Notes under the pieces: model-generated
Seen by the model: only the letters and a program-made list of their open reading frames with translations
The model's database searches: none
Told to the model about the DNA's origin: nothing
Translations under genes and position numbers: made by a program
NCBI RefSeq assembly: GCF_900111075.1
Contig: NZ_FOFZ01000013.1
Coordinates: forward strand, 1 to 64,000
DNA length: 64,000 bases
Direction: 5' to 3'
Source: Flavobacterium frigoris
GTDB taxonomy: Bacteria > Bacteroidota > Bacteroidia > Flavobacteriales > Flavobacteriaceae
In this document: positions 41,878-50,648 of the stretch, in pieces
Numbering within the stretch: the first letter of the stretch is position 1
How the letters are laid out: every line of letters begins with the position of its first letter

Positions 41878-43440
41878 ATGGCAGCCGAACAAAAACAAAA
41901 ATTAGAACAACAACTCTGGAACATCGCAAACACCCTACGTGGTAAAATGGATGCCGACGATTTTAGAGATTACATACTAGGTTTCATCTTCTACAAGTAC
42001 CTGAGTACTAAAATGGATTTGTATGCCAACCAAATACTACAACCAGACGGACTAACTTTTCAGGAGATTGAAGGACATGCTGATGAAGCATTGCTAATGC
42101 AGGAAGTAAAACAACTTGCCATTGATAAATTGGGTTTTTTCTTAGAACCGTCAGAGCTGTTTTCTGAATTGGCGCATAGAGGAAATGCCGGTGGAAAAAA
42201 CAATTTCATTCTGGGCGACCTTGCCAAAGTACTCACGCACATTGAGCAAAGTACCATGGGATCTGAGAGTGAAGAAGATTTTGGAAACTTATTTTCTGAT
42301 CTTGATTTAACCTCTCATAAATTAGGGAAGTCGGAAAGTGATAAAAACGAATTGATTGTAAAAGTGCTTACTCATCTGGACGAAATTGATTTTGATTTAG
42401 AAAATACAGACAGCGATGTTCTGGGTGATGCTTACGAATACCTCATTGGACAATTTGCCAGTGGAGCAGGTAAAAAAGCGGGAGAATTCTACACGCCACA
42501 ACAAGTAAGTAGTGTTCTCGCCCAACTCGTAACCGTGGGCAAAGACAAACTAAAAAGTGTCTATGATCCTACTTGTGGTTCTGGTTCGTTATTATTGCGT
42601 GTTGCCAAAGAAGTCAAAGATGTTAGCGCTTTTTATGGTCAAGAAATGAATCCTACGACCTACAACTTGTGTCGTATGAACATGATTATGCACGATGTAC
42701 ACTACAAACGTTTTGACATCAAGAATGAAGATACCTTAGAACGCCCACAGCATATTGACCAGCGTTTTGAAGCCATTGTGGCCAATCCTCCTTTCTCGGC
42801 TAACTGGAGCGCGAGCCCTTTGTTCATGACTGATGAGCGTTTCTCGGCTTATGGAAAACTAGCCCCAAGTTCTAAAGCTGATTTTGCCTTTGTACAACAC
42901 ATGGTACATCAGCTAGACGATAACGGAACCATGGCTATTGTCCTGCCACACGGCGTTTTGTTTCGTGGCGGTGCCGAAGGTCACATTCGTAAATACTTGA
43001 TTGAAGACAAGAATTATCTCGACGCCGTGATTGGATTACCTGCGAACATCTTTTACGGAACTTCGATACCGACTTGTATTTTGGTCTTGAAAAAAACACG
43101 CCAAAACCCCGAAGACGTCTTGTTTATTGATGCCAGCCAACATTTTGACAAGGTAAAAACCCAAAACGTATTGCTAGAAGAGCACATTGACAAAATCATA
43201 ACGACCTACAGCAGCCGCAGCGAAGAAAATAAATACAGCCGTATTGCCACGCTAGATTTCATGGCGTCACAGGATTACAACCTGAACATTCCTCGTTATG
43301 TAGATACGTTTGAAGCTGAAGCAAGTATTGATATTAATGCTGTTGCAAAAGAAATAAAAGCCTTGGATACGCAAATTAACGAGACCGATAAAAGGATAGC
43401 CGCTTTTTGTACTGAATTAGGAATAGAAATGCCTTTTTAA
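41878..43440 (+). CDS. hsdM: Type I restriction-modification DNA methyltransferase subunit HsdM
   Basis: 520 residues. N-terminal HsdM_N helical region (QQLWNIANTLRGKMDADDFRDYILGFIFYKYL), then an N6-adenine methyltransferase domain with SAM motif DPTCGSGS (Asp230) and catalytic NPPF (residues 303-306). It methylates adenine in the recognition sequence chosen by HsdS and forms part of the R2M2S complex. hsdS starts two bases after its stop. Confidence 0.96.
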   Translation: MAAEQKQKLEQQLWNIANTLRGKMDADDFRDYILGFIFYKYLSTKMDLYANQILQPDGLTFQEIEGHADEALLMQEVKQLAIDKLGFFLEPSELFSELAHRGNAGGKNNFILGDLAKVLTHIEQSTMGSESEEDFGNLFSDLDLTSHKLGKSESDKNELIVKVLTHLDEIDFDLENTDSDVLGDAYEYLIGQFASGAGKKAGEFYTPQQVSSVLAQLVTVGKDKLKSVYDPTCGSGSLLLRVAKEVKDVSAFYGQEMNPTTYNLCRMNMIMHDVHYKRFDIKNEDTLERPQHIDQRFEAIVANPPFSANWSASPLFMTDERFSAYGKLAPSSKADFAFVQHMVHQLDDNGTMAIVLPHGVLFRGGAEGHIRKYLIEDKNYLDAVIGLPANIFYGTSIPTCILVLKKTRQNPEDVLFIDASQHFDKVKTQNVLLEEHIDKIITTYSSRSEENKYSRIATLDFMASQDYNLNIPRYVDTFEAEASIDINAVAKEIKALDTQINETDKRIAAFCTELGIEMPF

Positions 43441-43442
43441 CC

Positions 43443-44615
43443 ATGGAAAAACTAATACCACAAATACGTTTTCCTGAGTTTAGAGGGGAATGGGAGAATA
43501 AGAAATTAGGAAATGTTGCAGAATTCACTTCTAGTAAAAGAGTTTATTTGACTGATTATGTTAATGAAGGAATACCTTTTTATAGAGGTAAAGAAATATC
43601 GGAATTAAAATTAGGCATCACACCAAACGATATTTTATTTATATCCGAGCATTCTTATGAAATGTTTAAGAAAAAATATGGAGTTCCTCGAATAAATGAT
43701 CTTCTAATTACTGCAGTGGGGACTTTAGGGAATGTATTAAGGATAAAAGACAATTCTAGATTTTACTTCAAAGATGGAAACCTAATTTGGATTAGAAAGA
43801 TTAATCAGTTGTCGACTTTTCTGGAAATAGGATTCAATGTTTATAAATTAGATATTGAAAAAACATCAATAGGTTCAACACAAAGAGCATTAACAATGGT
43901 CGAATTGAGAAAACTTGTTTTTCCATTCCCATCCCTGCCAGAACAAACAAAAATCGCCACATTCCTAACCGCAGTCGATGAAAAACTCACCGCCTTAAAA
44001 CAAAAGAAAACCCTTTTAGAGCAATACAAAAAAGGCGTGATGCAGCAAATTTTCTCGCAAGAATTGCGGTTTAAAGATGATAATGGGAATGATTTTCCGG
44101 ATTGGGAGGAGAAAAAGTTGGGGGAATTGGGGAAATTTTCTGCTGGAGGCGATTTAATAAAATTAGATTATGAGAAAGAAAAAAACGGGAAATATATTTA
44201 TCCAATTTATGCCAATGGAGCTGGAGAGGGAATTTATGGTTATGCAACAACATTTCAGTATCAATCAAATTGTGTTACAGTGAGTGGTAGAGGTAACTTA
44301 GGATTTGCTAATGCTCGTAAAGAAAACTTCAATGCGATTGTCCGGCTAATTGTTATAATTCCTAAACAAGAAGTTAATTCAAAATTTCTAGAAGAAGCAA
44401 TTAACAATGTCAATTTCGCAATTGAAAGTACAGGTGTTCCACAATTAACAGTTCCACAAATTTCAGCTTATAAAATTTTTATTCCTTCTATAAAAGAACA
44501 AACCAAAATAGCCAATTTTCTATCGGCAATCGATGAAAAAATCAATCATTGTCAAGAACAAATAGAAAAGGCAGGGATTTGGAAAAAAGGGTTGTTGCAA
44601 CAAATGTTTGTGTAA
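43443..44615 (+). CDS. hsdS: Type I restriction-modification specificity subunit HsdS
   Basis: 390 residues with two target-recognition domains (~1-160 and ~215-350). Each is followed by a conserved helical spacer with PEQTKIATFLTAVDEKL in the first half and KEQTKIANFLSAIDEKI in the second. The halves are similar but have different TRDs, so the recognition site is bipartite. It is complete; no inverted partial hsdS gene is nearby, so shufflon-type phase variation is not suggested. The stop lies six bases before the REP palindrome. Confidence 0.95.
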   Translation: MEKLIPQIRFPEFRGEWENKKLGNVAEFTSSKRVYLTDYVNEGIPFYRGKEISELKLGITPNDILFISEHSYEMFKKKYGVPRINDLLITAVGTLGNVLRIKDNSRFYFKDGNLIWIRKINQLSTFLEIGFNVYKLDIEKTSIGSTQRALTMVELRKLVFPFPSLPEQTKIATFLTAVDEKLTALKQKKTLLEQYKKGVMQQIFSQELRFKDDNGNDFPDWEEKKLGELGKFSAGGDLIKLDYEKEKNGKYIYPIYANGAGEGIYGYATTFQYQSNCVTVSGRGNLGFANARKENFNAIVRLIVIIPKQEVNSKFLEEAINNVNFAIESTGVPQLTVPQISAYKIFIPSIKEQTKIANFLSAIDEKINHCQEQIEKAGIWKKGLLQQMFV

Positions 44616-44620
44616 ATACG

Positions 44621-44654
44621 TCCGTAGAGACGCGATTAATCGCGTCTCTACGGA
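44621..44654. repeat. REP-like perfect palindrome upstream of RAYT
   Basis: A 34-bp perfect palindrome (17-bp arms, TCCGTAGAGACGCGATT and its complement) between hsdS and the transposase gene. It is GC-rich in an AT-rich region. RAYT transposases typically are flanked by such REP hairpins. The same CGCGATTAATCGC core lies inside the transposase gene at 44798-44810. Confidence 0.85.
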
Positions 44655-44667
44655 ATAAAACCAAAAT

Positions 44668-45255
44668 ATGAAAAAATTTCAAAATAAATACCGCATCCCA
44701 TCCGCCCGATTGCAAAATTGGGATTACGGCAGCAATGGCGCGTATTTTATTACGATATGCACCCATAAAACGCAGCATTTTTTTGGTAAAGTAGCCACGC
44801 GATTAATCGCATCTGCACCTGACGACAGTAATAAAAAAAACGAAATGCAATTAAATGAATTGGGGAAAATTGCCCATTCGATTTGGGCAGAAATTCCCAA
44901 TCAGTTTCCGTATGTCGAATTGGGAAATTTTGTTATTATGCCCAATCATATGCATGGGATATTAATTATTAATAAAAATGGCATCGCGATAAATGCGGCA
45001 ATGGATCCCGCAATCAATGGTGGATTTGCAGGCAATCATAATCCGATGTTGCAAGAAAATATATCCCGTATTATTCGATGGTATAAGGGAAGATGTAGTT
45101 TTGAAATGCGAAAAATCCATGCCGATTTTAATTGGCAAAGTCGTTTTCATGATCATGTCATCCGAGATTCAAAAGCATTCGAGAATATTCAGAATTATAT
45201 AGAACAGAATCCTGCAAAATGGGCAGCAGATAAATTTTATAATTTAAAAATATGA
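44668..45255 (+). CDS. REP-associated tyrosine transposase (RAYT, Y1 / IS200-like)
   Basis: 195 residues. The HUH motif is in PNHMHGILII (His94, His96), and the catalytic Tyr177 lies in IQNYIEQNPAKW. GAYFITICTHK near residue 30 and RSRFHDHVIRDSKAF-type sequence match RAYTs. It cuts single-stranded REP hairpins. The gene is embedded between hsdS and hsdR: its TGA overlaps the hsdR start (ATGA). The segment TRLIAS (residues ~45-50) is encoded by a partial REP palindrome in frame. Confidence 0.92.
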   Translation: MKKFQNKYRIPSARLQNWDYGSNGAYFITICTHKTQHFFGKVATRLIASAPDDSNKKNEMQLNELGKIAHSIWAEIPNQFPYVELGNFVIMPNHMHGILIINKNGIAINAAMDPAINGGFAGNHNPMLQENISRIIRWYKGRCSFEMRKIHADFNWQSRFHDHVIRDSKAFENIQNYIEQNPAKWAADKFYNLKI

Positions 45256-48125
45256 GCCATCAATCTGAAGCACAATTAGAAAACAACTTAATCAAGCAAT
45301 TGCTGGGCGTAGGCTATGCCTCTGTGCGAATTCAGGACGGAGACGCCTTGGTAGATAACCTGAAAAGCCAACTGGAATTGTTTAACCAAACTAGCTTCAG
45401 TACTAAGGAGTTTGATGCCGTTTTGAATCATCTCGCCAAAGGTAATGTGTTTGAAAAAGCCAAAACCCTACGCGACCGTTTTCAATTGACCAAGGAAGAT
45501 GGGACTTCGTTTTATGTTCGTTTTTTTAATAGTGAAGATACAACTGCTAATTTATACCAGGTAACCAACCAAATTAGTCTCGAAGGAAGCTACAAGAACC
45601 GCTTTGATGTGACGCTTTTGGTCAATGGTCTGCCTTTGGTACAAATAGAACTCAAACGTTCCGGTATCGAAATCAAAGAAGCCTTTAACCAAATTAATCG
45701 CTACCAAAACCATTCGTTCTGGAGCAATCATGGTTTGTTTCAATACGTACAACTTTTTGTAATAAGTAATGGTATAAATACCAAGTATTTGGCTAATAAT
45801 AAATTGCAATCGGTCAAACAAACGTTTTTTTGGGCCGATGCCAATAACAAAAATATAACCGAGTTAAAAGAATTTGCAGCTTCCTTTTTAAACGCTAACC
45901 ATTTGGGCAAAATGATAGCGCATTATATTGTCATCAACGAGACGCACAAAGTCATGATGGTGTTGCGTCCGTACCAATATTTTGCTACCGAAGCCATTAT
46001 TCATCAGGTCAAACATGCTAGCGATAACGCTTATATTTGGCATACTACGGGTTCGGGTAAAACCTTAACCTCTTTCAAAGCGAGCCAAATTATAATGGAT
46101 TTGCCAGCCGTGTACAAAGTGGTATTTGTAGTCGATAGAAAAGATTTAGATTACCAAACCATGAACGAGTTTAACGCCTTCAAGAAAGACAGCGTTGATG
46201 TGACAGACAATACACAATCCTTAGTACGACAACTCACGGATAATACCAAACTGGTTTTAACTACGATCCAGAAATTAAACAATGCCGTTTCAGATCGATT
46301 TAAGCACAGTATTGAACCACTGCGACACAAGAAAATTGTTTTTATTTTTGATGAATGCCATCGGTCTCAATTTGGGGAAACCCACGAACGCATTACTAAG
46401 TTTTTTGATAAAAGTCAACTGATTGGTTTTACCGGAACACCTGTTTTTGCCGAAAACGCCTCCAAAAACGACAAAGGAAAACGAACCACCAAAGATTTAT
46501 TTGGCGACTGCCTGCATAAATATGTAATTACTGATGCGATTCGGGATGAAAACGTATTGCGTTTTGGAATCGAATATGTTGGGAAATACAAGAATAAGAG
46601 CAAAGCTTTTATCGATATTGAAGTAGAAGATATCGACAAGCAAGAAGTATTGGATTCGCCCAAGCGTATTGATAAAATTGTCGATTATATTATTGCCTAT
46701 CACGGACAGAAAACATTTAACAAACAGTACTCGGCATTATTAACGGTGAGTAGTATTGACAATGCCGTGCGGTATTATGATTTGTTCCAGCAAAAGAAAG
46801 AAGCGGGAGAACACGATTTGCGCATAGCCACTATATTTACCTATGGTGCTAATGAAGATTCCGCTGAAGCACAAGATTATCTTCCTGATGATTCTGATTT
46901 TGATATGGCTGCCGAACCACAAAGCAGTTACTCCTTAAGTCACAGCAGAGACAAACTAGAAAGTTATATTAAGCATTACAACAAAATGTTTAACGGTAGT
47001 TTTACCACCAAAGACCCTAAATTATTTGAATCGTATTTTAAAGATATTTCCAAGCGATTAAAAGACCGCGAGAAGGAAAACTTTAATGACGAGAAAGACC
47101 GTTTAGATATTGTCATTGTCGTAAACATGATGCTTACGGGTTTTGATGCCAAGAAAGTAAACACCTTGTATGTAGATAAAAATCTAAAACAACACGGCCT
47201 AATTCAGGCGTTTTCAAGAACAAATAGAATACTAGGAGAACAGAAGTCACAAGGCAATATTTTATCTTTTAGAAATCTCAAAAAAGCCACAGACGAAGCT
47301 ATTACTTTGTTTTCTAATAAAGAGGCGATAGAAGTAGTCACTATGCCAGATTATGACAAAATTGCGGAGAAATTTGATGAAGCTTTAAAAATCGTACGCG
47401 AAATTGCACCAACCTATCAAAGCGTAAATGATTTAGAAGATGAGAATGCCGAAGCACTATTTGTTCAGGCTTTCAGGAAACTGATGCGTACCATGAATGT
47501 GCTTCAATCGTACACTGATTTTGATTGGGATGATTTGCCAATTGATGAACAAGAATTTGAGGATTACAAAAGCAAGTACTTAGACTTGTACGAAAAAGTA
47601 AAGCGAGATACTGAAGTACAGAAAACATCGATTCTGGACGATATCGATTTTGAGTTGGAGTTAATTCATCGAGATAAAATTGGCGTTGCTTATATTTTGA
47701 AACTATTGGCACAAATGAAAGGAAAAAACACTCCCGATGCCAAAGCGCAACGAAAAGCCATTATCGATTTATTAGGTGGAGACATCAAACTAAGAAGCAA
47801 ACGCGAATTGATCCAGAAATTCATTGACGAAAACATGCCACTCATAAAAAACGGTGATGACATCGAAGAAGAATTTGAAAAATACTGGCAAGAACAAAAG
47901 GTATTAGCCTTAGGCAAACTCTGCGAGGACGAACACCTAGATAAAGCCCAATTCAAAGCCCTAATCGATGCCTACATTTATAGCGGAAGAGAACCTATAA
48001 AAGATGAGGTTTTTCAATGCTTGGACAATAGACCAAGTATTCTACAAGCCAGAGTAATAGGGGATCGAATTATTGCGAAGATGAAAGAGTTTGTGGAGTT
48101 GTTTGAAAAGGGAATGGTGGCTTAA
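45252..48125 (+). CDS. hsdR: Type I restriction endonuclease subunit HsdR
   Basis: 957 residues. An N-terminal PD-(D/E)xK nuclease is indicated by QIELKRSG (Glu133, Lys135). The SF2 translocase follows, with Walker A HTTGSGKT (Lys270), DECHRSQ (Asp367), GFTGTP and MLTGFDAKKV motifs, then a C-terminal helical region. It translocates DNA and cleaves at a distance. Its start codon overlaps the RAYT stop, so its translation may now depend on the transposon gene. Confidence 0.95.
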   Translation: MSHQSEAQLENNLIKQLLGVGYASVRIQDGDALVDNLKSQLELFNQTSFSTKEFDAVLNHLAKGNVFEKAKTLRDRFQLTKEDGTSFYVRFFNSEDTTANLYQVTNQISLEGSYKNRFDVTLLVNGLPLVQIELKRSGIEIKEAFNQINRYQNHSFWSNHGLFQYVQLFVISNGINTKYLANNKLQSVKQTFFWADANNKNITELKEFAASFLNANHLGKMIAHYIVINETHKVMMVLRPYQYFATEAIIHQVKHASDNAYIWHTTGSGKTLTSFKASQIIMDLPAVYKVVFVVDRKDLDYQTMNEFNAFKKDSVDVTDNTQSLVRQLTDNTKLVLTTIQKLNNAVSDRFKHSIEPLRHKKIVFIFDECHRSQFGETHERITKFFDKSQLIGFTGTPVFAENASKNDKGKRTTKDLFGDCLHKYVITDAIRDENVLRFGIEYVGKYKNKSKAFIDIEVEDIDKQEVLDSPKRIDKIVDYIIAYHGQKTFNKQYSALLTVSSIDNAVRYYDLFQQKKEAGEHDLRIATIFTYGANEDSAEAQDYLPDDSDFDMAAEPQSSYSLSHSRDKLESYIKHYNKMFNGSFTTKDPKLFESYFKDISKRLKDREKENFNDEKDRLDIVIVVNMMLTGFDAKKVNTLYVDKNLKQHGLIQAFSRTNRILGEQKSQGNILSFRNLKKATDEAITLFSNKEAIEVVTMPDYDKIAEKFDEALKIVREIAPTYQSVNDLEDENAEALFVQAFRKLMRTMNVLQSYTDFDWDDLPIDEQEFEDYKSKYLDLYEKVKRDTEVQKTSILDDIDFELELIHRDKIGVAYILKLLAQMKGKNTPDAKAQRKAIIDLLGGDIKLRSKRELIQKFIDENMPLIKNGDDIEEEFEKYWQEQKVLALGKLCEDEHLDKAQFKALIDAYIYSGREPIKDEVFQCLDNRPSILQARVIGDRIIAKMKEFVELFEKGMVA

Positions 48126-48222
48126 TAATAAGTATTAGAATTTATAAATATTGACCAAGGAAATAAAAACCACTACACAATACGGTAATTCAACACTATA
48201 TTTACCGCAAAAATGCGGTGCT

Positions 48223-49314
48223 ATGTATATTTATCAAAAGAAAGATTGGCCAAATTTTATCTGGGATGCAGCTATCATTACGCCATTGCTCGGTAAAGTG
48301 AGACATCAGCAGGGTATTATACTTGGTGTTATGCAAGGTCTTGGATTTCGTCTTCAAGAAGAAAGAGTACTTCAAACACTGACTCTAGATGTAATTAAGT
48401 CAAGCGAGATTGAAGGGGAACAACTCAATCATGATCAGGTGCGATCTTCAATTGCAAAGCGGCTAGGTATTGAGATCGCCGCAGCGGTACCAGCTGATTA
48501 TAATGTGGACGGTGTTGTAGAAATGTTGCTAGATGCCACACAACGGTACGACGAACTGCTAGACGAGGAGCGTTTATTTGGATGGCATGCAGCTCTTTTT
48601 CCAACAGGTAGAAGCGGAATGTATAAAATAAAAACTGCAGACTGGCGCGATGGTGCTATGCAAGTAACATCAGGTGCAATGGGGAGAGAAATAGTTCGCT
48701 TTGAAGCACCAGTAGCGGATAAAGTCCCCCATGAAATGGATGTCTTTTTTGACTGGTTTAATTCAGATCAATCACTTGATCCGGTATTAAAAGCGGCTTT
48801 TGCTCATTTATGGTTTGTTACCATACATCCTTTTGACGACGGGAACGGTCGTATTACCCGAGCGATTACTGATATGCAGTTAGCACGAGCCGATCAAAGT
48901 AAAAAACGATTTTACTCCATGTCAGCACAAATTCAAATTGAGCGTAAAACATATTATAGTATATTAGAAAAAATACAGAAAGGGGATCTAGATATAACAG
49001 ACTGGTTGCAGTGGTTTTTAGACTGTTTATTGCGTTCTATGAAGCAAACAGACGAAACTATTGCAATGACTTTAAAACGTGCTCAATTTTGGGAAACTAA
49101 TCACGCTATTGACTTTAATCATCGTCAACAGAAAGTTACTCAATTGTTACTTGATAACTTTTTCGGAAAATTGACCGTTTCTAAGTATGCAAAGACAACT
49201 AGCGTTTCTACTGATACTGCGTTAAGGGATTTACAAGATTTGATATCTAAAGGTGTTTTATTGCAGGAGGGTGCAGGAAGAAGTACTTCTTATGCATTAA
49301 TTCATATAGCGTAA
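48223..49314 (+). CDS. Fic family protein with DUF4172 N-terminal domain
   Basis: 363 residues. The Fic active site HPFDDGNGR (His202-Arg210) is intact. An N-terminal inhibitory motif, SSEIEG (residues 60-65), matches [S/T]xxxE[G/N], so the protein is a self-inhibited class II Fic AMPylase. A C-terminal winged-helix region (SVSTDTALRDLQDLISKGVLLQ) may bind DNA. I chose ATG 48223 because this family starts MYIYQKKDWPNF; an in-frame TTG at 48151 gives a longer form. It follows hsdR by ~100 bases in the defence island. Confidence 0.9.
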   Translation: MYIYQKKDWPNFIWDAAIITPLLGKVRHQQGIILGVMQGLGFRLQEERVLQTLTLDVIKSSEIEGEQLNHDQVRSSIAKRLGIEIAAAVPADYNVDGVVEMLLDATQRYDELLDEERLFGWHAALFPTGRSGMYKIKTADWRDGAMQVTSGAMGREIVRFEAPVADKVPHEMDVFFDWFNSDQSLDPVLKAAFAHLWFVTIHPFDDGNGRITRAITDMQLARADQSKKRFYSMSAQIQIERKTYYSILEKIQKGDLDITDWLQWFLDCLLRSMKQTDETIAMTLKRAQFWETNHAIDFNHRQQKVTQLLLDNFFGKLTVSKYAKTTSVSTDTALRDLQDLISKGVLLQEGAGRSTSYALIHIA

Positions 49315-49514
49315 AAATTTGTTATTAAGCGAATTATCCTAATCAGTAATTAATACTATTGTAGTACTGCGTCTGAAGAATAAAAATATTCATTTTATAT
49401 TAATGTCAAGTTTTTTGCGCCAAAAACTTGACATTTTTAAATTGATTAGCAATCGGTTTATTTTAGAAATATTTTGAATTCTCAAATACATCATCGATAA
49501 TTTTATCAAGTTTC
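49315..49514. other. Intergenic region after Fic gene
   Basis: About 200 bases, AT-rich. TGTCAAGTTTTTTGCGCCAAAAACTTGACA (near 49405-49434) is an inverted repeat that could act as a terminator or operator. Nothing else was recognised. Confidence 0.4.
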
Positions 49515-49742
49515 TTATTTATTAAGGTAGGCCTGTGTAGTTCTGATGTCTGTGTGGCCTAGCATTTCACTAAGAGCGTCAATTGGTGTATTTTCAAATT
49601 TTAAAAATGTTGCAAACGTATGTCGAGCAGTGTAAAAAGTGATACGCTTGCTAATTTTTAAAACCTCCATCATTTGTTTCAGAGCTGGATTTATTTGTCC
49701 ACGTAATTTATGACCCCATTTGGCACTCGTTTGTCCTCTCAT
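49515..49742 (-). pseudogene. Tyrosine recombinase (integrase) C-terminal remnant
   Basis: Only ~75 residues of the catalytic end remain. They include TARHTFATFLKFENTPIDALSEMLGHTDIRTTQAYLNK, with the R-H box, the later His (LGHTDIRTT) and the nucleophile Tyr. The first ~two-thirds of the protein, including the first catalytic Arg, are missing. Together with tRNA-Leu at 41260 this suggests that the R-M/Fic segment arrived by site-specific integration, but no att repeats are seen. Confidence 0.75.
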
Positions 49743-50248
49743 TCTGGTGCTTGCCTGCGGTGAGGATCCCCTTCAATTGAAAAGACAAATCCTAGCGTTT
49801 GCAAGGCGGTTGCATAAGAGTAATCCTTTCTTGACGTGCTAACTTAGCCCTATAGCTTGCTTGAACAGGCGAATCAATTACAGTTGCTAAAAGCTTCTTC
49901 AAAACTTTCAAAACAGAACAAATTTATTGAAACAAGATTAAGAATAAAGAACAAATGAAACTTGAGATCTGTGACTGTTTTGAAATTTGGCACAACAGAA
50001 AAAGAAGACATTCCTATGTAAAATACTGAACCATAGAATATTTTTGGAATCAAAAAAATAATTTTAAAAATGTAGCTTAGCTTTTTGTGCGGATTTCATT
50101 TGCATATCCAACCTGAGTAATTGTAAATCATTAACCTAAGCAAAGATGTATTTTCTTCATGTTTATTTATTCTACGAAAAATAGATATGATGTATTTGTA
50201 AGATATTAGGAAAATTGCACTTTAAGTGAGTATGCTTAAAATCAAGCT
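49743..50248. other. Intergenic region with interspersed-repeat fragments
   Basis: No gene seen. It contains GGTGCTTGCCTGCGGTGAGG and GTGCTAACTTAGCCC fragments. The latter 13 bases (GCTAACTTAGCCC) also occur at 59748-59760, a sign of interspersed repeat decay. Confidence 0.4.
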
Positions 50249-50291
50249 TATAGATTCCGAAAGGGCTTTACGAGCCATTTTGGAATCTATA
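50249..50291. repeat. Long imperfect hairpin
   Basis: TATAGATTCC pairs with GGAATCTATA around a partly paired middle (GAAAGGGCTTTACGAGCCATTTT). This is a ~43-base stem-loop without a T-tail, so it is not a simple terminator. Confidence 0.6.
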
Positions 50292-50406
50292 GAGCTACAA
50301 ATTTCCAATTTTTATTTTATTTCTAGCTTTGGTTTTATGGGTCTCAAATAGAGTTTAAAACTATGCACTTTTAGTGCATCTCGCTTTAGCTTCTAAAAAT
50401 TTTATT

Positions 50407-50464
50407 ACCGCAGATTCATAGATTTTAAAATATTTGAAATTTGGATAATTTGCGAATCTGCGGT
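50407..50464. repeat. Inverted repeat ACCGCAGATTC / GAATCTGCGGT
   Basis: Perfect 11-bp arms separated by ~36 bases. CCGCAGATTC-type elements are interspersed repeats in several Bacteroidota. Confidence 0.6.
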
Positions 50465-50595
50465 GAAAATTTGCAATCCACTTTTGCAGACTTTTATTTT
50501 GGTCAGATGCTAATAAATATTTACAATTTATACTTCTGATATATAGGTTGTTGTATTGACTCTTGAATTTACTATAATTTTTTTATCTTTTTTTA

Positions 50596-50626
50596 TTTGT
50601 ATTTAGTCTAAATAAACATATATTTG
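50596..50626 (+). promoter_or_regulatory. Consensus promoter of the iron/redox operon
   Basis: TTTG (50596-50599), 19-base spacer, TATATTTG (50619-50626): a perfect match to the Bacteroidota consensus, 22 bases before the TonB receptor start. Confidence 0.9.
50600..50614. promoter_or_regulatory. 15-bp palindromic operator candidate in promoter spacer
   Basis: TATTTAGTCTAAATA is a perfect palindrome with a central T, lying between the -33 and -7 elements of the iron/redox operon. It resembles Fur/DtxR-type iron-regulator boxes. A bound repressor here would block RNA polymerase. The identity of the regulator is inferred. Confidence 0.6.
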
Positions 50627-50648
50627 TAAAAATTTTACATCACATTAT

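Noticed and set aside
43443..44615. Phase-variable hsdS shuffling
   Set aside because: Only one complete hsdS gene is present, with no partial inverted hsdS copies or invertase; the nearby integrase remnant lacks most of its catalytic domain.
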